Shown: positions 36,716-47,833 of the stretch, piece after piece
Layout of the letters: every line of letters starts with the position of its first letter
Position numbering within the stretch: position 1 is the first letter of the stretch
Assembly: GCA_036897095.1 (NCBI GenBank)
Contig: JAYMSP010000111.1
Coordinates: 1-64,000, forward strand
Origin: Plantago elongata
Lineage: Eukaryota; Streptophyta; Magnoliopsida; Lamiales; Plantaginaceae
DNA: 64,000 nucleotides
Direction: 5' to 3'
Program-made: the position numbers and the translations under genes
The notes under the pieces: generated by a model
Told to the model about the DNA's origin: nothing
The model's input: only the letters and a program-made list of their open reading frames with translations
Databases searched by the model: none

Positions 36716-38455
36716 ACTACGGATATTACTAAAAATCAATCAGCTCTTACAACTCTTCAAGACCTCGGATGGCTCAAGCTTCGCTCCTTGCGTCCGGATC
36801 CTACTACTCGAAACTGCACAGGTAGCTTGGGGGGGGGGGGGGGGGTGTTAGAACCTTTAGACCCGGTTTGCCTTGGATCAAACCGGATATGAGACTTTAC
36901 TCAAGAGTGGTTGTAGGCCAACTCTGTATAATCAAAGACAATAGGTTTATAGTATAGTGTAGAGATTAAGTGAACATGCTAACTTGGGTTTACCTAAGGT
37001 GTTCCCTTTTCATAGAGATTAATTTCCTACTTGGATTAGACATTGTTGGATCGTACCAAGTATTTGGCTAATAGAGATTAATTAAGCCCGCGGATCATAT
37101 GATTGTCATAACCCATGTAGCTTTTTGGGCCTCAGGGCTAGATTAGTCATTTTGTAGGTTCTGAGGGCGTCGGAGTCATTCCACTCATGGATATATCCGA
37201 AGTGAAAGTTCCGGACCAAAGTATCCGGAACAAAGCCCTCTACTAATGACGTATTATGATTTGCTCCACTTGGTTATCTTTAGGTTCGGATGTGTTTACG
37301 GGATGAGGGTCCGGATGCGTCAAGTTCGGATGTGACGCATTTATCCGGCTATCCTTGTCACGGTATTCTTCGGATGCCTTCCCCGATAGTGACCATGGAT
37401 GGTATGTGGCTCGGATCCTTGAAGTTTCGTCCTCGTAATACCATGATGCCTTAGGATTTGTCCTCGGGATGCCTCAATGACGGATTGAACATATTTCCGT
37501 ATCAAATTATGTCCCCCTAGTTTCCAAGTATCTTAGTAGAAGATAGTTGGGAACTATTAAAAAAAAGGAGAAGTTTCTTCGTTCAATCCGTCCCATGAGA
37601 AAAGGAAATCCGTGTATAATGGTTCTTGTAGTCATTTTGAGAGTATCTCCCCCCCCCCCTCCTTCTTCATACAATCTGAAGCTACGGGGTTCGGATTGTA
37701 GTGTTAAAAGGAGTATTTGTATTCGAAAGATAACACTCGAACTTCCGAAGTTGGGTACATCCGAGAGGATGTGGGTGATGCTGAGAAGACCATCCGAATG
37801 TTAATACATCCGGAGTAGTAGTGTGCCTGTCGTATCCCAGGCCGAACGGGCATATATAGTGACCATTTACGTCTTTTCATCTTTCGAGGTGCCTTGTGAC
37901 CGTTGGATCACACAAATCGATAGTGAATACGAAGAGGCGGGAAGCAATTAATGCTTGTGTTGCCTAAATTATCCTCCTATAAATAGGAGCTGTCGTTTTC
38001 ACTTTTACCATCGATAAATAAAAAATTTCGACTCATCCGAAGTGAAGCGAAGAATTTGCGAGGTAAGTTTCATTATTTTTCCAAGTTTAACCGCTTCGGG
38101 TAGTAGTCTTCGAGTCTTCTTAGTAATTTTCTTCGGTTGTGAAACTTCGCAGGATGTCAAGAAATCAATCCGGTCATTCGCGTTGGGCTCATTATCATGA
38201 TGATTATGCCACTCCTCCGCCTGTTCTGCTGCTCATGTCTACTCCGGAGCCAGCTCCGGAACCCGTTCCCGGGCCAGTTCCGTAACATGTCCCGGAACCT
38301 GTGCTAGCCCTTGGGGACTTGAATCGGGCAATAATCACGCCGATGCCCCGCTAGCCGCTCTTGACATTCGGTCGCGAAGAGCTCAACATCCGAGGGGCCA
38401 TCCGTATGAAGCTCCCGTGTTTCCTGGTTACCAGGGGTGGCATAATTTTATGAAC
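36716..38455 (+). mobile_element. Second LTR-element fossil inserted in the copia remnant
   Basis: Foreign sequence interrupts the copia gag-like region. After a run of 17 G (36829-36845) it begins TGTTAGAACC. It holds promoter-like sequence with TATAAATAG near 37978 and then, from about 38153, the beginning of a proline-rich open region. This layout suggests one LTR plus leader and the start of an internal region of another retroelement, family uncertain (possibly gypsy). It is broken; no second LTR was found. Confidence 0.45.
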
Positions 38456-39060
38456 TGTGATTGCGGAGTGTGGCACTCCCCAGCCTATCCGGGGGAAGGG
38501 ACTTCAGAATTTCGAACTTGTTGTCCTTGCTCAGTTCTGACACAGATTTCTTCAATCAATTGCCAGGCAACTTTCACCATCTTTGCGCACCACAGTTTGC
38601 ACTATATATGCTCAGGTGTCGATCAACTGATGATGTTACGACCTTGACCATCCAACCTGTGTCTCTTGGCATCTTCTGATGTCCAGAGTTCACGATGTTT
38701 TTCTTCATACTCAACTTGTCCAGTAGAAACACAACCACTATCACTAATCGAAGTGTCACTTCCTTCAGCATCAGTGTTTTTCCGACCATCAGACACTCCT
38801 ATGACTTGTTTGAGATGTCTAATTTTGATTGGTCCTTCCTTGATGAATCATCTCATCACTGATTGCTTCAAGATGCAGCATCATGTTGTTCTTCCATTTC
38901 TCGTAATTCTCGGGCTTCAAAACCGGAGCATCACTCAGAGACATATATGCACACTTAACAAACAAATTAAAACGTTCTCGGAAAGCGACAAAAACCTATG
39001 CCTATCTTGGGGATCGATGTTCAGTGCAGAAGGCTTGGAACCTCCTACTTTGATACCACT
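38456..39060 (-). mobile_element. Copia fossil, gag-like 5' part and primer-binding site
   Basis: This is the continuation of the interrupted copia fossil. On the minus strand, TGGTATCAAAG at about 39048-39058 resembles the initiator-Met primer-binding site used by copia elements. It lies two bases from the CA end of the adjacent LTR. The following Ser/Asp-rich segment fits a plant copia gag. Broken. Confidence 0.55.
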
Positions 39061-40339
39061 TGTTGGTCCAGATAACGACAAAGGAAAAGACTAGAGAGGG
39101 GTGAATAGTCTTTTCAAACTTTTATCAATAAACACTAGTTCTCATGAACTGGTGAGTTTCTGATACTTAAGTTCAGAGAGCGAAAGACTTAAGCGATAGA
39201 TAAATGAGATTGTGCTTTGCAGTAGTAAATGTGTGTGGGTGTTATGCTGGAATGTAAATACATAATAGTAAATAAAACAACAAGTATAGTGGTATCTGGA
39301 GGTGGTGTAATCCTCCAACTAGTCTACTTCGACCTTTCTGAGACCTGGAATTCACTAGAACATACAATTGAGCTCTCCTTACAATATATTATATTCTAAG
39401 ATTCCTACAAACAAATGGTTCCCAACCAAATGTTCCCCCGAGTTGTTCCCTAGCTCCTAGACCAAGTACTTCTTGTACAAAAGATAATCTTGGAGCTATT
39501 CCTTGATTTTCCAAATCAAGTACTTCATGTACTCCACGTCTTGATGGTGTTGGTTATAAGTTGATTTGTCAGGGAAGCTTCTCGTATAACTTTTCATCTA
39601 TATTTTTAAAGAGCTTATAAACGATAACACTTTTTCATATACTTATTTAATGTATGGTAGGTTCTCTTTTACTGACCCAAGTAATTGGTATCCGTTTTGG
39701 AGAATGAACTTCAAAAAGGGTATCCGAAAGTTCAACTCTTTCACGAATAACAATCTCTTGTTATAGGTTCAGGACACTTAGAACTACTAGTGATTCTTCA
39801 AGCTTGTTAGTCGCAACAGGAGAATGGTAGTGGTTGCTTTAGAGAATACTTTTTTTTGGTAAGTAGATTTGAGCGTAGTTCGTGTATATGTATTTCTCAG
39901 CTTTTAAGTAGTGATATTTATAGATGAATATGAGAGTCATTTAAATAGTATCCGTTAGACCTTCTCAAAATTCAATCCATTAATATCTCGAAATGCGTAC
40001 TCAGAAGTCCCTTTCTCATTTTTCAGAGAGGACTATGCATTGAGCGACTTTCCAGCCAGTGTAATTAATGCACCGTACTATTTCTTTTCATGTAGTCTCA
40101 ACGGACACATGCGTCTTTCTGAAAGCTAGCATGCTCATTTCAGTGATGTCATATGTTAATAGATTTATTATGTGCAATATATACACTATATAATATGTTT
40201 TCTGATCGTAGTCTATATGAGGAGACTTAACCTTATGTCTTCAAAAACTTGTGCAATCTTCAGTCTTCAATTCTTCGATTAAAATCCGATACCTCTTCAT
40301 GGCCTTCTTCGAAATATATACTAACGAATATTCCTAACA
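39061..40339 (-). mobile_element. LTR of the copia fossil (SIRE/Maximus-like)
   Basis: Read on the minus strand this starts TGTTAGGAATATTCG and ends GGACCAACA, directly before the primer-binding site, about 1.28 kb in all. It contains the ATTCACCCCTCTCTAGT phrase common near the end of large copia LTRs. A matching LTR on the other side is not recognisable, so age from LTR divergence cannot be estimated. The right end abuts a LINE fragment, suggesting insertion into it. Confidence 0.6.
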
Positions 40340-41117
40340 TTTTCTGAGATGTTCGTTTGCGTGGTTGATATGGGCGTTGTCGTGGATTCCTTCTAACTGC
40401 ATCTACTCGAATGCAGATTGTTTATGGGATTGGATACAACATGCATGTTAAGATGAGTGTTGATGTTTACCAATCTCGTTACTTTATTTGCCTTTGTTGG
40501 AATATTTGGTACCAAATAAATTGAATAGTTCATGGCAATACAATTATAGATCCCCAAGATGCGATCAGCTTCATTTCTGGATACATTCAGAGATTTACTG
40601 AGGCTAAATCTATATTTGGACACCGCTGCGTGATCCTTTTGTCAAAATCAACATTGACGCGGCATTATTTTCGGTACCATTGGCTGCCAGAGTTGGTGTT
40701 ATTGCTCATGACCACGACGGTGCAATCCTTTGTTGGGCTCATCATCACTTCCGTAATATTGTTTAGTCAGAAGTAGCGGAGGTGATGACGGTGGTCTCAG
40801 GTTTGAAGTTGACAGTATCTAATGGATGGTCTCATGTAATTGTTAAAGGGGATAACATGGCCATTATGTCCAAATTTCAGTCACGTAGTGTGGATCTCTC
40901 TCCGGCTGCAGTTTTTATCCAAGAAGCGCTGAATTTGGTTTCTGATTTCGTAGCTATTGAATTTGTGCGTGATGGAAATATTTTGGCACATAGATTAGCT
41001 AAAGAGATCTCGATCGCTTGTCACGGATCTTCAATCTTACTTTTCGACTCTTGACTTTGTACATGTTGTCTTCTTACATAATAAATTACTTCATCTCATA
41101 AAAAAAAAAAAAAAAAA
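40340..41117 (+). mobile_element. LINE 3' fragment with RNase H and poly(A) tail
   Basis: Translation from about 40640 gives an RVT_3 RNase H: KINIDAALFSVPLAA, a gap with a stop, then an open stretch 40782-41054 (VVSGLKLTVSNGWSHVIVKG ... DFVAIEFVRDGNILAHRLAK). A short 3' UTR ends in an A run at about 41099-41117. The 5' limit coincides with the end of the copia LTR at 40339. The domain is in the same class as that of the LINE at 12.6-15.2 kb. It is a dead fragment. Confidence 0.7.
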
Positions 41118-43660
41118 GCAACATAATTTTTAGTTATCTACTTGTGCGCTAAATAATAATTTTGGCCCAAGGATTATTATTGAGCCCTGTGTTATTGAGC
41201 CCTGTGTGAGGCGCCTCCTCGCCCTGACTATGTCAATGGGCAAGTACGTTTGCAATTTACCGAAGACCCATGTTTGTCTTGTTATGAATTCTTTACGTTT
41301 TGTTTCGTTAGCTTCAGTAGCTCGGTTGGTATAACCTGCAAGAATTTTTTCTGGGAGCCATTGGTCAAGCTAAAAATTAAGAGCCAATATTGGGGCTGGA
41401 AAGCGTAAAAAACACTTTTTACTGATTGCATTGACACTTATCGCTCTCAGACTGCATTCCACCAAACGACAAGTCCATCTGAACCACCAAACGGCCTGTC
41501 TTTCCGCCGGTTCCAGCAAAACCACTGGCGCCCCAAAGTTCAGTCACAATGGCATGCACACCATCATTTTTGAATGAGATCAACAACAATTTAAATAGGA
41601 GCAGCAAATGAGCATATGTAAGGCATAAATAAGAATAGAGACTGACTTTTCGTGCTATGAATAACATGCTTATGATGAACACTCACACTCATTTTCAGTT
41701 TTCAATCACTTTTTAAGGATAGTTCGTTTCAGCTATGGATGAACATTGAAGGAAGACATTCTATTACTCTATTACATTTTCCTTTCGAGCTGTTTTTGTA
41801 AATGAAAATACAAAGAGTAGTCTATTTTCGTTCCACTCTTTTATAGGAAACCTCCACCCTCGGACTCATTTCTGCTTTCAAGAAAACAAATCTTATAAAT
41901 ATTGCTCAAATTTCAGAATTTCTTTAGTTTGTGTATACTTATTACTATTAAAGCTTGACTGATTTAAGTATATCAAGTTTTTTGTAGAAGGGATGTAGAA
42001 CCTATCATCCGCATTGTGTCATGATTTAGATTGCTTTTCTGTGTGATTGTTGGTTTTTAAGCCAATCTGATCCAAAACATTTGTCAAATCCATTGCTCAT
42101 AGCCTCTTCTATTTCAAATTGTATGCTATAGATCCCCACCCCTACTCGTTTCTGACATTTTCAATGTTTGGGATCCTCTTTGTACATTGATCTATCGTTT
42201 ATTACATAATATTTTTGTTTTCCTTTATAACTTGAAACTAGCAGTTCCACAATGTTCGACTCTGGTTCGCCTACTTCACATGTGCTCTCCTTCCTCTTTT
42301 ATCACAAGGCGGCTGATGCCTTCAAGTCTTTTACTCCATGCAGCCATGTTGTTCTCTGTTATTTAGCTCCAATATACAATTGAATACCTTATCTAGCTAT
42401 TTGTCATTCTTACCTAACTTATGGGCATCCTCTAATTTTTTTTTCTGTAACTTCCTTGTTATCTAGGGCAGCATATGCTCGTCTATTTATTCCCCTTCGC
42501 ACTATAGTCTAACTTTGTCCTGAGTTAGTCCAATATATAGGAATTCGCGGGTCAATTCAATAAGTTATGTTGCCAAATTTTATTTTTTTACACAATGATT
42601 TTCTTATTTTATGTTCAGTTCTCGATCCCATCGTCTACTATATTTACTGCATCCACCCTCTATTTATTCTTTAAACATGTCATTTTCCGCACATTTCATG
42701 GCCTATATCAATTGCTAATATTATCTCGTTTTGTTCACTGACTATGCCATGCAGGAAAATCGTTCACAGCTACTCTTCCAATGAAATCGCGTGGTAATGT
42801 CTCATCAACATTTCAGTTATGATTGATTTTTTATTTTATGTTGATAATTCACTCATATTTCTTCTTCCACATCCAAATACCGTCCAACAAAGCGTCACAA
42901 GTTGACTCCGGCGATACGTAAAAGAACAATGCGCGCGGTATGTCTTTTTCTTATTGCTCTTCTTTATTTCTTTCTTTGTCTTAACCTTTTTTGGAGTTTC
43001 AGATGATTGCACTAACTAAACTGAACAAGAAACTTGGATTGAGTTGATAAATTTATCCAAGTTGTCAGGTTACTTCAATGTTTAAATTTATTGATTTAAT
43101 TGCACTAACTAAACTGCACAGGAAACTTGAATTGATTTAATTTACTTCGATGTTTACATTTATTGATTTGATAAATGTAGTGACCACTGATACAAGTTGT
43201 CAGGTTATGTTGTTTAATGCTTGAATTTTGAATTGATTGTCTATTTTATTAGCGATGTCATGAAAGCAAAGCTAATCCGGTGTGTGGTTATAAATATTGA
43301 AGAATTGGCGAAACGATGCATCGATTGCAGATGAATAAAAGCAAAGACGATCGGGGTTTGAAAATTACGGAGAAATTGTGTTGATGGTTAATTGTATGTA
43401 TCGCGTGAAGCAGAAGAAAGCACGCGTAGAGAAGTTGTTTAACGTTTTCAATGTCCATAATTTGTTTGCATTCATCAATCGATGCATCACAGAACCATAA
43501 AAATACTATTGGTTTTGATTAATGTTTTCCATCACAGAACCATAGAAATATTGTTTCTCAATTCTCCAAGTCCTTTTGCTCACATAATTGATGACATCAT
43601 CATCCACCTCCTTCTGCACATTCTCATTATGATTTATTTATGAATTTGTATTGTATTTCG
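41118..43660. other. Unassigned intergenic DNA
   Basis: About 2.5 kb without a gene I can support. A minus-strand frame at 41419-41682 ends in a Gly-rich segment (ELWGASGFAGTGGKTGRLVV), but I cannot place it in a family. A short direct repeat of ATTGAGCCCTGTG lies near 41178-41203. Possible gene scraps near 42750-42950 are too short to name. Confidence 0.4.
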
Positions 43661-43759
43661 GGTTCTTACATTATTGTAATGTCGGTTTAAGGGGGTCCGA
43701 GTAAGCTAAAGTCTTAGAAAATATAAGATTTTCCTAAAAGATAGAAAAATTAAGGTTAT

Positions 43760-45130
43760 TTTAGTTGTTTGGTTTTTTTTTAATTTTAACGGTCTGATTG
43801 GCTAAATTTTTATAAAATTGCTGAGACATAATTGTTTGTTATGGTTTTAATAGATTATGCGAAGTTGTTTGCATCGAAAATTTTAGTTGCAGTTTTAACG
43901 TATTTTGTTAATGTTTTTAGATATGGTTTTTAATGTATTAGTATTATTTTAATTATAATTTTAATCTCATTTAATAACTTTTAAGAGATCTTATGATTGT
44001 CTTAAGGATCTACATGATGGTTTTAATATTTTTTTTATAACTTTATGTTACAACATAATATCATTAAATTGTCAATAAATAATTTTAAAAGTTTCAGAGA
44101 TACCATTAAAACATCAATTATTAACCATAAAGCTACTTGAAATATTCAATCATTTCAAAAGTTTTAAAGCAGTAATTCTCATAGAAAAATAAATTACAAT
44201 AAACGTTTATTTAGTGGTTTCTATACACATATGCAAATTGAGTTGTTAAAAAAGTTTTTTTTTTTCCGATAAAACTTCTTGGTGAACGTCGACTTCCTGC
44301 CGTTTGTAGCTTTTATTTGTTGCTTCCATACTGTAACGACACCTCTGAGAACTATATCATCAAACTAGATGCCATCATCATTATCAGTTTAAAATAATAA
44401 TTGACAGTGTTAAAATCTTAATAACTTTTGTCAAAACTATCACATTTTAATAGTTAAAATCAAAGAAGGAACATGCAACACAAGTTAAAAATTGTAACAT
44501 TAATACTTAAAATCATAATAGTGCATAAAAATTATAACAAAATAAAAATATGCAACACAAGCTAAAAATAATAATATTTATACATAAAATCGGAACACTT
44601 CATCTTGCAAAATATAACAAACATTTATAAAAACTCAAATCATAAATATTTTTCAAAAGTTAAAACACTAATGTTATTGCTTAAAATAACAACAATATAT
44701 CTTAAACAATAACATATGCGCTAAAAATATTAGCATGTTCAACATAAACTAAATATAGTAACATTAATGATTAAAACCACAATTTTGTATCTTAAAACTA
44801 GAATCATGCCACTTAAAACTATAACAAATCACGAATATGTTGTACACGGATAGTAACATTAGTGTTTAAAATCACAACAATACTTATTAAAAATATAAAC
44901 GAGCTTTTGCGAAAAAATCAAATCATAAAAATTTAACCGTGTGCTAAAAAACTAACATTACTACTTAAAACTATAATAATATCTATTGGAACTACAACAT
45001 ATGCGCTAAAATCATAACAGATGGAAACATTAACACAAGTTAAATACATAACAATGATGCTTAAAACTATAATATTAGCTTTTAAAACAATAACAAAGTA
45101 ACATATAACATAATTGCATAATGATTCGAT
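43760..45130. repeat. Degenerate ~90-bp subrepeat array, partly inverted
   Basis: From about 44390 to 45110 the phrase family AACATTAATRCTTAAAAC..ATAA recurs roughly every 85-95 bp (near 44497, 44663, 44760, 44850, 44955 and 45048). Secondary words such as ACATATGCGCTAAAA recur near 44707 and 45000. The left part, 43780-44060, carries similar words in the opposite orientation (ATGTTTTTAG, GGTTTTAATG). Units are diverged and of variable length. No open frame is present. The array may be the internal part of a large non-autonomous transposon. Confidence 0.5.
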
Positions 45131-45139
45131 TTTTACTGT

Positions 45140-46735
45140 ACAAGTTTCAGATCTGGAAACATTAGATCATAACACATATTAATCAATCAGAGCATTAAAA
45201 CAAAAATTAAATATAAGCTGATTCACCTATTCTAATCATCTCATTTACCTCTAAATTCACTATGTCATAGTAACAAAATGTACACAAACGATCCAACTCA
45301 GTTCAACTCAATTAAATTACCAAGCAAATCTAATCGACAACAACAATATCACACATGAAGAGAAATTGTGAGAAAAAAAAAAAATTGAGACATAATCAAT
45401 TTCATTTGATCATAACTCACCAGTACCACATGAATACTTTAGCCTAGAGAAGTAGTAAAGTAGCAGCTGCGTTATAACTCCAACAAAAATGTGGAAGAGT
45501 GAGAAAATGGCCATGAAAGGTGACCACGAGTCCACGATGCCCTCTTAAGATGCAGCCCACACTTAACTGTTATGCCCTCCAATTCTCCAGATTCATTGCT
45601 CATTGATCATTCTTATCACGTTGCACACACAAAACAGCTTTTCCAGTGATAATTTATATAGAAATGGATATTTATCTCACTAGAGGTTTTTTAGAGAAAG
45701 AAAGATTATTGATTAGTATGATTTTTGTGAAAAAATGTTGTTTATTTAGGTTATATATATTAAAACTGCAGACCGGTTCCTAATGTTTTTAACCGGTTAT
45801 TTATTATGAAAACTGAATTTTCCTACATGTTAAAATAATCTCCCCTTTTATTATATTTACTCGTCGAGTAAACTTAGTGGAACTTTTGTGGTTTAACTAT
45901 GTCTAAGTGTGTTGTCTTCGAAGTAAGGGGAACTCTTAACACTTTTACTTTTGTGTTTCGTATTGTAAGGTATAAATGTATTGATTTTGATTGACAAATA
46001 ACGTATATCAAGTAATGGGACTTGGTATAATAGTCTATTTAAAATAGGATTAAGTATGTATGTCCCATAAATATTTTCTTGTGTAAATGATTTGATATTT
46101 GATAATGTATGGATTATGTGTATGTACGTTTATGCTCATCGATATGACTATGAAGTATTTGGACCCTTATGTTTTAAGGGGTTATCGTGCGTTGGAGTAC
46201 TCCCTATATTATGTTTGTGGACCCGTAAATGTTACGGGTACCCCTATATGCTAGGGGATATGTTATGTGAAAGACGGCCTGTGTGCCACCACAATTTTGT
46301 GGTCATAGTGTATATTTAATTCGAGCTAGTGTATTGTGACATGTATGTGTACTGTGCAAATGTTTTTCAACTATGTTTGATATAAAAATGGAGTGTATAT
46401 ATATGTATACTTTTTGTATATGTACTTGATTTGGGTAAAAGTGTCAGGAGCTCACCCTTACACCTTCTTTTCAAATGTTTAGTGAACTGTCTGTGGTTGG
46501 ACGTATTTTGGAGTCGAGGCGGGTAATTGAGTGGAGTTTCAAGAGTTGTGTATTCTTTCTATAAAAGATTAGCAATTGCTCAATTGAGGTTTTAGAATGT
46601 AATTTCTTGTACCTATTGTATTCGAGTTGTAGTTGCTATGCTATTTTACCACTCTGTTTCATCTTGGCGTGAGTCCATATCGCGATAGACGGCTGGTCAC
46701 GCCAAATTATTTTAGTTTTGGGGCATGATAAAAGT
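45140..46735. other. Intergenic DNA with LTR-like remnants
   Basis: No gene. From about 45850 to 46735 the sequence has the texture of a plant gypsy LTR, including a stretch near 46660-46735 ending TTTTGGGGCATGA, but I cannot define both ends. The open frame at 46092-46319 has no recognisable domain. Confidence 0.35.
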
Positions 46736-46739
46736 GTAT

Positions 46740-46962
46740 TGTGATACCCAACATCCCACATCGCTTGAGAGTGAAAGGGATGTAGGGTATATATAGACCA
46801 CCACTCTTTTATGGTACGAGCCATTTGGAAAAATTCAAAAATAAATTCGTGCGGACTCCGATTCAAAGTGAATAATATCATACTAAGTGGCGAGACAATC
46901 ATACATAACTTTATCGGTTTAACGGGCCGGGTCTCGGACTAATAGTGGTTACACCCGCAGTT
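46740..46962 (+). repeat. Dispersed LTR-type repeat, copy 2 of 3
   Basis: It begins with the CATCCCACATCGCTTGAGAG phrase typical of many plant LTR promoters, then GTATATATAGACC, AAATAAATTCGTG and GGGCCGGGTCTCGGAC, followed by AATAGTGG. It shares its middle and end with 4390-4555 and its end with 53546-53655. Confidence 0.55.
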
Positions 46963-47397
46963 TAAATGCACAATGTTAACATCTATAGTGGTGGTGGTGA
47001 TGATGATGTTGATTATTGTTGTTGTAAAGTAAAAGTTGATTATGATATTTTTCGATTTAAAGTAATCAAATTTTCTTCGGATGACGGTGGTGGTACCTCA
47101 ACCACTATCAAGTTATAAGCATGCCCTACAAAGAATACTCATTTTGACAAAATAATAATTTTATTAGGTCATTACAATTGTAATATGAAATACTACAAAG
47201 AAATTTGAAAGTGATGTATTATTACATTATATACTAAAGAAAAATATAAATGGGTAAACACTTATAGGTATAGTAAATTTACTTAGTCAACTAGAATTCA
47301 TAATGGAAGTCTTATTAGAAGTGGATTGAACCTAGGCCAACATTCTTATATATATTCCACCTAATAAAATATCCAACCCCCCTCCGAAATTTTTTTT
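46963..47397. other. AT-rich intergenic DNA, nothing recognised
   Basis: It includes GTGGTGGTGATGATG-type simple repeat near 46985. No gene or element end is seen. Confidence 0.5.
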
Positions 47398-47513
47398 GGG
47401 CTGATTGGGAAACGATTTGAATTGGGAAATGCCCATTCAAATGGGCCTGTTTTGTACAAAACAAGCCATTTGAATGGGCATTTTCCAATTCAAATTGTTT
47501 CCCAATCAGCCCC
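47398..47513. repeat. 116-bp near-perfect hairpin
   Basis: Left arm 47398-47455 and right arm 47456-47513 are reverse complements with about three mismatches and one single-base gap. The outer ends read GGGCTGATTGGGAAAC and the centre TTTTGTACAAAA has no loop. It lies about 320 bp downstream of the polygalacturonase stop codon. It could be a tiny MITE or foldback relic, or a small-RNA precursor. Confidence 0.85.
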
Positions 47514-47833
47514 ATATATATGATCCATAACGAACTCGAACATCGTTAAAATGTAACATTAAACTTATTTAATTTATTCGTACGACAAGAGAAATACTTG
47601 CAATAAATATATATTTATTACTTTATATGGAGTAATAGAAATTTTGTGATCAAGCTACAATACACATGCCCTCATCATTGGGTGGATATCGTTGACAAAA
47701 AAAGCCTTACACTCTGAAAAATGAACATGTATTTACACAAAATTGGAACTGAGATTAACTCTTAATTATATTTTTAGTTTTTATTTCATGGCTTTGTACG
47801 CATGAATCTTCCGTAGAGTAATGTATACAAAAT

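Noticed and set aside
41318-41345. tRNA-like box A (TAGCTCGGTTGGTAT)
   Set aside because: No box B or complementary stems follow at tRNA spacing, so a tRNA gene cannot be supported.
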